Shown here in pieces: positions 1 to 5,141 of a stretch of DNA of 5,141 bases (the stretch's first letter is position 1; each line of letters opens with the position of its first letter). The position numbers and the translations under genes were made by a program. The notes under the pieces are model-generated. The model did no database searches. It was not told the DNA's origin and saw only the letters and a program-made list of their open reading frames with translations. Source of the DNA: Bacteroidales bacterium (GTDB lineage: Bacteria > Bacteroidota > Bacteroidia > Bacteroidales > P3). The stretch lies in the NCBI GenBank assembly GCA_017560705.1, contig JAFZEK010000356.1:1-5141 (forward strand), given 5' to 3'.

Positions 1-128
1 CATTGAAGCGTTACATAGAAGATGGAACAGAGACTGGTGAGGTGTGTCCGGAATGCGGAGGCAAGATAATTTATACTGGTGGATGTAAAGAATGTAGCAA
101 TAAATGCGGTTGGTCCAAATGTAGTTAA
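1..128 (+). CDS. nrdJ: C-terminal fragment of adenosylcobalamin-dependent (class II) ribonucleotide reductase
   Basis: The frame that starts at base 3 is open from the left edge and stops with TAA at 126-128, giving 41 visible residues; the rest of the gene lies outside the window. The fragment is cysteine-rich. It has CPEC at visible residues 15-18, a GGCKEC at 26-31, another Cys at 35, and ends in CGWSKCS. Class II ribonucleotide reductases, which make deoxyribonucleotides in the cytoplasm using coenzyme B12, commonly end in a zinc-ribbon-like Cys cluster. Their final C-x4-C pair (here CGWSKC) is thought to shuttle electrons to the active-site disulfide. The tail matches this pattern closely, so the family call is fairly firm although no catalytic domain is visible. 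One oddity is the three-residue gap between Cys31 and Cys35, where I remember two in relatives. A generic zinc-ribbon protein is the alternative. The gene is followed within 20 bases by a hairpin terminator. Confidence 0.8.
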   Translation, partial: LKRYIEDGTETGEVCPECGGKIIYTGGCKECSNKCGWSKCS

Positions 129-144
129 TGTATGAAATATGCAT

Positions 145-187
145 AAACAAAAAACTCTTTAGTGGTTTTCTAAAGGGTTTTTTGTTT
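145..187 (+). terminator. Intrinsic terminator after the nrdJ-type gene
   Basis: Bases 145-162 pair with 170-187 in an 18-bp stem containing one G-T wobble (156/176), closing a 7-base loop (TGGTTTT, 163-169). The right arm carries six consecutive Ts (178-183), then G and four more Ts, so the U-tract is built into the stem. The mirrored A-run on the left arm means it could also act on the opposite strand. It begins 16 bases after the TAA of the reductase gene and separates that gene from the symporter. Confidence 0.85.
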
Positions 188-213
188 TAGTTGGATTATA
201 TAATATAACTTTT
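181..213 (+). promoter_or_regulatory. Candidate Bacteroidota-type promoter for the symporter gene
   Basis: TTTG at 181-184 and TAACTTTT at 206-213 are separated by 21 bases. This resembles the Bacteroides -33 TTTG / -7 TAnnTTTG pattern, with one mismatch (final T for G). Transcription would start near 220, giving a leader of about 20 bases. The upstream box overlaps the right arm of the preceding terminator. The region is so A/T-rich that chance matches are likely; the main support is position, since a terminator lies immediately before and a gene immediately after. Confidence 0.3.
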
Positions 214-238
214 TGTTCGGTTTACTTGTTTATCATGT

Positions 239-1417
239 ATGAAAAAGATGTATAAAATAAATAAGATGGGATTGCTACCCTTTATATTGGTGGCTATAGT
301 GCTAGGCATAGTGAGTGGAATGTTTTTCCCTAAGTGGTTAGCGCAGGTATTTGTTACATTCAATGGGCTTTTTAGTCAGTTTTTGGGCTTCATCATTCCC
401 CTTTTGATATTTGGATTAGTGTCTCCAGCTATTTCGAATATAGGGTCGAAGGCCGGTAAGATGCTGCTCATTACAGTGATTATAGCATACGGAAATACTT
501 TGCTTTCTGGTTTTTATGCTTATTCTATTTCGGATGTATTTTTCCCCTCAATGGTGGAAAAGTACAATTTTGATTCCTCGGCGGAAGGTAATGTGTTGTC
601 GCCATTTTTTACTATTGCTATTCCTCCTATAATGGGAGTTATGAGTGCTTTGGTACTTTCTTTTGTTATGGGATTAGTGTTGGCTCATTATCCTAATTCA
701 ATGTTGAAACAGGTGTTGGATGATTTTCAATTGGTGATAGTAAAGGTTATTGAAAAAGTAATTATACCATTGTTGCCTATATATATATATGGTATATTTT
801 TGGAAATGAGTTTTAATGGAACAGTATATCATATATTGTCGGTTTTTGCCAAGATAATAGGAGTTATATTTTTAGCACATGTCGTATTGCTTATTTTGCA
901 GTATGTAGTAGCGGGATTGGTAGTTAAGAAGAATCCATTAAAGCTTTTGGCAACGATGTTGCCAGCTTATTTTACAGCGTTGGGTACGCAGTCTAGTGCT
1001 GCTACGATACCTGTTTCATTGGCTCAGACAGTAAAAAATGGAGTAAAGAAAGAGATAGCTGATTTTGTTATACCACTATGTGCTACAATACATTTATCGG
1101 GTTCTACTATGAAAATAGTAATGTGTGCCTTAGCATTGATGTTGGTGCAAGGTATTCCTTATAATTTTGGATTGTTTGCGGGCTTTATATGTATGCTTGG
1201 CGTAACGATGGTGGCAGCACCGGGTGTGCCAGGTGGTGCCATAATGGCAGCATTGGCTGTATTGAATTCTATTTTAGGTTTTGATGAAAATATGCAAGCT
1301 TTGATGATTGCTTTGTATATAGCTATGGATAGTTTTGGAACGGCTTGTAATGTTACAGGTGATGGTGCTATTGCCCTGGTAGTAAATAAAATTCTTGGTA
1401 AAAAATCGGAAGATTAA
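239..1417 (+). CDS. DAACS (SLC1-like) amino acid:cation symporter family protein, substrate uncertain
   Basis: This is a 392-residue inner-membrane transporter of the dicarboxylate/amino acid:cation symporter family, which moves substrates by an elevator mechanism coupled to cations. It is very hydrophobic, and the family core can be followed in order. Re-entrant hairpin 1 is TQSSAATIPVS (250-260). The TM7 signature CATIHLSGSTMK (281-292) stands where relatives have ATINMDGT. Hairpin 2 is APGVPGGAIMAAL (327-339), and TM8 is MDSFGTACNVTGD (363-375). The length is near the family norm and the gene looks intact. Relative to archaeal GltPh, the substrate-binding Arg397 is Gly367 and Arg276 is Gln251. 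Asn310 and Asp312 of the sodium sites are His285 and Ser287, while Asp394, Asn401 and Asp405 are kept (Asp364, Asn371, Asp375). A non-acidic substrate and altered cation coupling are therefore likely, but this is inference. The start at 239 is chosen as the longest frame; Met4 or Met10 are possible, as no Shine-Dalgarno decides. It probably shares a transcript with the sppA-like gene 42 bases downstream. Confidence 0.9.
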   Translation: MKKMYKINKMGLLPFILVAIVLGIVSGMFFPKWLAQVFVTFNGLFSQFLGFIIPLLIFGLVSPAISNIGSKAGKMLLITVIIAYGNTLLSGFYAYSISDVFFPSMVEKYNFDSSAEGNVLSPFFTIAIPPIMGVMSALVLSFVMGLVLAHYPNSMLKQVLDDFQLVIVKVIEKVIIPLLPIYIYGIFLEMSFNGTVYHILSVFAKIIGVIFLAHVVLLILQYVVAGLVVKKNPLKLLATMLPAYFTALGTQSSAATIPVSLAQTVKNGVKKEIADFVIPLCATIHLSGSTMKIVMCALALMLVQGIPYNFGLFAGFICMLGVTMVAAPGVPGGAIMAALAVLNSILGFDENMQALMIALYIAMDSFGTACNVTGDGAIALVVNKILGKKSED

Positions 1418-1459
1418 GATATATAGTTATAGTGTTATTGGCTAAAAGAAGATATAGAG

Positions 1460-3247
1460 ATGAAAGATTTTTTTAAAATGCTGTTTGCCTCTTGTTTGGG
1501 CAATATATTGGTTTTTGTAATTGGAATTTTTATAGTTATAGGCTTAATAGGTGGAATTATTGCAAGTGCTTTATCTATTTACAAAGATGGCAATTCTACA
1601 TTTGTGGTAGAGGATAATTCTGTTTTAAGGTTGGATTTGAATAAAACTATTTTGGAGCGTACGCCATCAGAATTGGAGAATTACATAAATACAAACCAAG
1701 TGATGGGATTAGATGTTGTTTTAAAATCTATATACAGTGCCAAGAATGATGACAAAATAAAAGGTATTTATTTGAAAACTTCGGGAATGTATAATGGTGG
1801 TTGGGCTGTTACCGAAGAAATTAGAAATGCTTTATTGGAGTTTAAAAAAGAAGGAAAATTTGTTTATTCTTATAGCGATATTTATGGACAGAAAGCCTAT
1901 TATTTATCTTCGGTGGCTGATTCTGTGTATATAAATCCATCTGGAGTATTGGAATTTAAGGGTATCGGAGCCGAAACTCTCTTTATAAAAGATTTATTGG
2001 ATAAGTTGGATGTAGATGTGAAACTGATACGTCCGTCTACAAACTCATTCAAAAGTGCAGGTGAAATGTACACTATGAATAAGATGAGTGAAGCTAATAA
2101 AACCCAAATAAGAGCGTACATAAAAAGTATTTGGAATCATGTGTTGGAGGATATATCTCATTCTAGAAATATATCTGTGAATGAATTGAATACAATAGCG
2201 AATGATTTATCTGCTTATCTTCCTCAGGATGCTTTAGAAAATAAATTGGTAGATAAATTATGTTTTGAACATGATGCTTTGGTATCTGTTGCTCAGATTT
2301 TGAATATTGAAGACAATAATCCAAGTGATATAAAATTTGTGAGTGCAGCAAATTACGTTAAGTCGTTGAATGAAGAATTAGATTTACAACGAATTAAGGA
2401 TAAGATAGCTATAATATATGCACAAGGCGATGTATTACAAGGAAAGGGTACGGGTGTCAATGTTTATTCATCTAATATTGTAAATGCTATTGAAAAGGCC
2501 GTATCTAATGATGATGTAAAAGCTATAGTATTGAGAGTAAATTCACCAGGAGGTGCTGTTATTGCATCAGAAATCATGACTAATGCAGTAGTTAGAGCCA
2601 AAGAAAAGAAACCAATAGTTGTGTCGATGAGTGATGTAGCGGCTTCTGCCGGTTATGAAATATCTTGTTATGCAAATAAAATAGTGGCTATGCCTACTAC
2701 TATAACAGGTTCTATAGGTGTTTTTGGCATTTATCCAGAAGTAGGAACAATGTTGAAGAATAAATTTGGAATAACTTCTGATACAGTTCTTACTAATAAA
2801 AATTCTGCTGCATTATCTACAATGAGACCACTATCGAGAGAATCTCAGATGTTACTTACTCGCAATGTTGAGAATTTCTATAAAACATTTTGTTCTAGAG
2901 TTGCCGAAGGACGGAATTTATCAGTGAAGTATGTGGATAGTATAGCTAGGGGTAGAGTATGGACTGGTGTTGAAGCTAAGAAGCTAGGATTAGTTGACGA
3001 ATTAGGTGGATTAGATGTTGCTTTAAGATTGGCTGCAGACGAAGCTGGGGTAGAACATTATTCAGTAATAGTTTATCCAAAAGAAAAGGATGCAATAACT
3101 CAGTTAATGGAAATTATTGGAGACGAAGGATTGACTATGAAATATGAGATTTTTAATCCAGATGTTGAGGTATTTCAAAATTGGATAGAGAAAATTGCTA
3201 ATATGGAATCAGTGCAAGCTAGATTGCCATATTATATTGATTTTTAG
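1460..3247 (+). CDS. sppA: Signal peptide peptidase SppA, long (67K) two-domain type
   Basis: This 595-residue membrane-anchored serine protease should degrade signal peptides left in the inner membrane after secretion. A hydrophobic anchor spans about residues 14-38, with the rest probably on the periplasmic side. Two tandem S49-type domains follow, roughly 50-290 and 314-540. The family uses a Lys/Ser dyad split between the domains. By motif match to E. coli SppA, the lysine is Lys198 in SFKSAGE and the serine is Ser396 in DVAASAGYE. The C-terminal domain also shows the NSPGGAV turn (361-367) and TGSIGVFG (416-423). The length is close to the 618 residues of the E. coli protein, and the QARLPY ending matches my recollection of Bacteroidales homologues, so it appears complete. 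Unusually, the residue after the nucleophile is Ala397, where E. coli has Gly. The start codon follows an AGAAG stretch about 9 bases upstream (1447-1451), a weak Shine-Dalgarno at best. The 42-base gap behind the symporter suggests co-transcription; a functional link between the two is not evident. Confidence 0.95.
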   Translation: MKDFFKMLFASCLGNILVFVIGIFIVIGLIGGIIASALSIYKDGNSTFVVEDNSVLRLDLNKTILERTPSELENYINTNQVMGLDVVLKSIYSAKNDDKIKGIYLKTSGMYNGGWAVTEEIRNALLEFKKEGKFVYSYSDIYGQKAYYLSSVADSVYINPSGVLEFKGIGAETLFIKDLLDKLDVDVKLIRPSTNSFKSAGEMYTMNKMSEANKTQIRAYIKSIWNHVLEDISHSRNISVNELNTIANDLSAYLPQDALENKLVDKLCFEHDALVSVAQILNIEDNNPSDIKFVSAANYVKSLNEELDLQRIKDKIAIIYAQGDVLQGKGTGVNVYSSNIVNAIEKAVSNDDVKAIVLRVNSPGGAVIASEIMTNAVVRAKEKKPIVVSMSDVAASAGYEISCYANKIVAMPTTITGSIGVFGIYPEVGTMLKNKFGITSDTVLTNKNSAALSTMRPLSRESQMLLTRNVENFYKTFCSRVAEGRNLSVKYVDSIARGRVWTGVEAKKLGLVDELGGLDVALRLAADEAGVEHYSVIVYPKEKDAITQLMEIIGDEGLTMKYEIFNPDVEVFQNWIEKIANMESVQARLPYYIDF

Positions 3248-3357
3248 TTATTCGTCAAAGTTATATCTAAGAATGTAACACTAAAGAAACTAAGTCTATT
3301 ACTTTTATATAATATGTAATATAGTTGTTTTTAGAATATTGACAACGATGGAAAATA

Positions 3358-3388
3358 TTGGGTTTTAGAATTATTGGATATAACTTGT
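3358..3388 (+). promoter_or_regulatory. Weak candidate promoter upstream of the TPR gene
   Basis: TTG at 3358-3360 and TAACTTGT at 3381-3388 are 20 bases apart, which fits the Bacteroidota -33/-7 arrangement with mismatches in the -7 box. The leader would be roughly 100 bases. A second weak option is TTTTG at 3424-3428 with TAGATAAT at 3451-3458, giving a leader under 30 bases. Neither is convincing in such A/T-rich sequence. Confidence 0.18.
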
Positions 3389-3400
3389 TCAAGCAAGTTA
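3381..3400. repeat. Perfect 7-bp inverted repeat (TAACTTG / CAAGTTA)
   Basis: TAACTTG (3381-3387) and CAAGTTA (3394-3400) are exact reverse complements around a 6-base centre (TTCAAG). No T-run follows on either strand, so it is not a good terminator. Its size and spacing would suit a dimeric regulator site or a small RNA hairpin in the leader of the TPR gene. The left arm coincides with the candidate -7 box. Function is unknown. Confidence 0.45.
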
Positions 3401-3492
3401 AAAATAGCATTGTTTCAATGTGCTTTTGATTAAATATGATAGAGTTTTGATAGATAATATAGATATAAAATATAAATTACATAGCCTACAGT

Positions 3493-4920
3493 ATGAATTC
3501 AGATCGCTTTGAAAATTACGGTTTAAAATTGAAGAATTTGGTTTTGCGTTTCGAAACAATGATTACAGATAATCGAGATGAGTATTTTGATGTTGCCGAT
3601 TTGGAGATAGTGATGGACTTCTATTTAGATTCAAATGATGTGATTATGCTTGAGAAAGCAGTGTCATACTCTGAACTACTTTTCCCTGATGCTGTGCCTG
3701 TAAAATTGCGTAAAGCACAGTTATTAAGTATAAAAGGTGCTTTAGATGCAGCTTTGAATATATTGAAAGATTTGGAACAAATAGAACCTGAAAATTCTGA
3801 TGTACTGTATTCTTTAGGTGTTGTTTTTAGTCAAATGGAAGATCATCTTCTAGCGATAGAATATTTCCAAAAAGCTTCACTTGATAATACTGATTTAGAA
3901 GCGATATATATTAATTTAGCACAAGAATATAGAGCTTTAAATCAATTGGAAAATGCTATAGTGTACTACAAAAAAGCTTTGAAAGAAAATCCAGATGATG
4001 ATGCTACTATATTGGATTTATCTCTTGCTTACGAAGCTTTAGATATGTCGCATGAAAGTATAGAATATTTCCGAGGATTTTTGTCGGAACACCCATATTC
4101 TAAATATGCATGGTTTTATCTTGGAATAACATATTTGAATATTAGTCTATATGAAAAGTGTGTATCTGCAATGGATTATGCTTTGGCTATAGATGAAAAA
4201 TTTGTAGGAGCTTATATTGTAAAATCTGATTGTTATAGGTTTAGAGAGGATTATAAGGAAGCTGTATCGATACTTACAGATGCTTTATTGCGAATAAATA
4301 ATAATTTAGATAAAGAGCTGGTGTATTATAATTTAGGTACTAATTATTTGAAGATGTCTAATTTTGATATGTCGGTTATTTATTTGAAGAAAGCTGTGGA
4401 TATAAATCCTTATAGATTTGATTCGTGGTTGCAACTTTCTATTTCTTATGCAGCTTTGGAGGACTTTACTTTAGCTTTGGATTGTTTGGAGAGAGCTTTG
4501 GACAATAGTATAAGAGAACCAGATTTTCTATTGAAGGTTATGAAAATATATTTGAGTATGGAAGAATGTGAAAAAGCAGAGAATCTAGCTATTGAGTTGT
4601 TTGAAAAATATCCCGACAATGTTCTGTTGCTTATTCAGGCTTTACATGATTTTCTAAATGCTGGATGTTATGAAGAAGCTCTTAGGATGAGTAATTTAAT
4701 TGAAGCAGATGATGAAACTGAGGCCGAATTAAATATGATTAAAGCTGTTTGTCACTACAAATTAGGCAATAAAGCTGAGGCTTATGATTCATTTAGAGCT
4801 TATATGATGGATGAAAAATCTCAAAAAACATTTCCTCAAATATTTGATTTCTGCGAAGAAATGAGAACTGATTTAGAGATATTCAATATCATAACTACTA
4901 ATATAATGAAATTAAATTAG
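3493..4920 (+). CDS. Tetratricopeptide repeat (TPR) protein, function unknown
   Basis: This 475-residue protein is almost entirely helical tetratricopeptide repeats. There is no signal peptide or membrane segment, so it is probably a soluble cytoplasmic scaffold that binds other proteins. After an N-terminal segment without clear repeats (about 1-66, including YFDVADLE), 34-residue units can be laid out from about residue 68. Clear examples are SDVLYSLGVVFS... (102-135), EAIYINLAQEYR... (136-169), KYAWFYLGITYL... (204-237) and ELVYYNLGTNYLKM... (275-308). Later units run to about residue 440, giving roughly ten or eleven in all. The usual small and aromatic TPR positions are present (for example LGxxY, A in helix B and P between units at 167 and 201). 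The protein is rich in Asp and Glu. Similar TPR proteins are widespread in Bacteroidota, but I cannot name this one or assign a partner. ATG 3493 is the first start in a frame giving a plausible N terminus; no Shine-Dalgarno is evident. It is preceded by a 245-base gap and followed by a terminator-like hairpin about 90 bases on. Confidence 0.9.
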   Translation: MNSDRFENYGLKLKNLVLRFETMITDNRDEYFDVADLEIVMDFYLDSNDVIMLEKAVSYSELLFPDAVPVKLRKAQLLSIKGALDAALNILKDLEQIEPENSDVLYSLGVVFSQMEDHLLAIEYFQKASLDNTDLEAIYINLAQEYRALNQLENAIVYYKKALKENPDDDATILDLSLAYEALDMSHESIEYFRGFLSEHPYSKYAWFYLGITYLNISLYEKCVSAMDYALAIDEKFVGAYIVKSDCYRFREDYKEAVSILTDALLRINNNLDKELVYYNLGTNYLKMSNFDMSVIYLKKAVDINPYRFDSWLQLSISYAALEDFTLALDCLERALDNSIREPDFLLKVMKIYLSMEECEKAENLAIELFEKYPDNVLLLIQALHDFLNAGCYEEALRMSNLIEADDETEAELNMIKAVCHYKLGNKAEAYDSFRAYMMDEKSQKTFPQIFDFCEEMRTDLEIFNIITTNIMKLN

Positions 4921-5011
4921 GCAACTTCTAAAAATTCCACGTTCTATGAAATGTTATTATGAAATGAAAGAACTTTTGTGAGATTGACTTCGTCGATGTT
5001 GCTATCGCTCG

Positions 5012-5040
5012 AAAAAGCAAATGCTTAGGCATTGCTTTTT
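5012..5040 (+). terminator. Terminator-like hairpin downstream of the TPR gene
   Basis: AAAAAGCAAATGC (5012-5024) pairs with GCATTGCTTTTT (5029-5040) around a TTAG loop, with a single unpaired A at 5019, giving 12 base pairs. The right arm ends in five Ts, followed by ACTCGC rather than more T. The A-run on the left arm makes it equally usable on the minus strand. It starts 92 bases after the TPR stop codon. A structured repeat element is an alternative explanation, since the surrounding bases are unlike the rest of the intergenic DNA. Confidence 0.6.
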
Positions 5041-5111
5041 ACTCGCTTACTCGCAATGTTTACGTTTTTTCTTGTAATCTTTCTATTTCTTTTTCAATCG
5101 TATAAACCGCT

Positions 5112-5141
5112 ATGATGGGTCAAAAGAAAGTAGAAATCTTC
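5112..5141 (+). CDS. Possible first codons of a gene running off the right edge
   Basis: ATG ATG at 5112-5117 opens a frame, MMGQKKVEIF, that stays open to the window end; an in-frame TAA at 5103-5105 fixes the 5' limit. Its position after a hairpin terminator and the plausible start of a soluble protein support it, but ten codons are too few to identify a family. The DNA also resembles an A/G-rich intergenic repeat (CAAAAGAAAGTAGAAA, the near-complement of 5091-5104 upstream), so it may be non-coding. Confidence 0.2.
   Translation, partial: MMGQKKVEIF

Larger units (their letters stand above)
3248..3492. other. Intergenic region between sppA and the TPR gene
   Basis: These 245 A/T-rich bases contain no credible reading frame in the translations inspected and no hairpin with a T-run that would clearly terminate sppA transcription. 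They hold a direct repeat AATATTG (3335-3341 and 3354-3360), a palindrome at 3381-3400, and weak promoter-like sequence listed separately. The length suggests that the TPR gene has its own promoter rather than being read only from the sppA transcript. Confidence 0.6.

Noticed and set aside
1900..2121. A 73-codon minus-strand reading frame inside sppA
   Set aside because: It lies opposite a well-conserved part of SppA that includes the dyad lysine, has no recognisable motif, and is explained as the antisense shadow of the real gene.
2163..2351. A 62-codon minus-strand reading frame inside sppA
   Set aside because: It is fully contained in the intact sppA gene on the other strand, and its low-complexity product shows no family features.
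3331..3366. Direct repeat AATATTG (3335-3341, 3354-3360) considered as a tandem regulator site or repeat array
   Set aside because: Two copies of a seven-base A/T-rich word are expected by chance in this composition, and no third copy with the same spacing follows.
4946..4984. A short + strand frame MKCYYEMKELL after the TPR gene, containing the direct repeat ATGAAATG (4946-4953, 4959-4966)
   Set aside because: Eleven codons with no supporting start signal or known family; the repeat is short and A/T-rich enough to arise by chance.
5094..5141. A minus-strand frame open from the right edge (product ending HHSGLYD) that could be the end of a convergent gene
   Set aside because: Only 15 codons are visible, no conserved ending is recognised, and all three minus-strand frames stop soon; it cannot be told from chance.
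1..5141. Looked for CRISPR arrays, tRNA or rRNA genes, transposase genes with terminal inverted repeats, toxin-antitoxin pairs and defence modules
   Set aside because: None was seen: no regularly spaced repeats, no tRNA-like cloverleaf noticed by eye, and all long frames are explained by the four housekeeping-type genes.

Overview
This AT-rich window looks like ordinary chromosomal sequence from a member of the Bacteroidota, most likely Bacteroidales. The reasons are strong A/T third-position bias, gene starts without a convincing Shine-Dalgarno, and protein types that match Bacteroidales homologues as I remember them: a class II ribonucleotide reductase tail ending in CGWSKC, a DAACS transporter with the variant HLSGS motif, a two-domain SppA and a long TPR protein. 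No search was run, so the lineage is inference.

Layout, all on the + strand. (1) Positions 1-128 hold the last 41 codons of a B12-dependent ribonucleotide reductase (nrdJ type), followed by a strong A/T-rich hairpin terminator at 145-187. (2) Positions 239-1417 encode a complete SLC1/DAACS-type symporter. (3) After 42 bases, positions 1460-3247 encode a complete SppA-family protease with its Lys/Ser dyad; the short gap suggests co-transcription with the symporter. (4) A 245-base intergenic stretch carries a 20-base palindrome and weak promoter-like sequence. (5) Positions 3493-4920 encode a 475-residue cytoplasmic protein made almost wholly of tetratricopeptide repeats. (6) The last 221 bases are mainly non-coding, with a terminator-like hairpin at 5012-5040 in a locally GC-richer segment, and possibly the first codons of another gene at the right edge.

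The four genes do not form an obvious pathway: nucleotide reduction, membrane transport, envelope proteolysis and a protein-interaction scaffold. Nothing here points to a defence system, mobile element, CRISPR array or novel multi-gene machine. The most informative point is that the symporter lacks both substrate-contacting arginines and two sodium-site residues of the well-studied archaeal family member, so the usual label 'dicarboxylate/glutamate symporter' should not be trusted.
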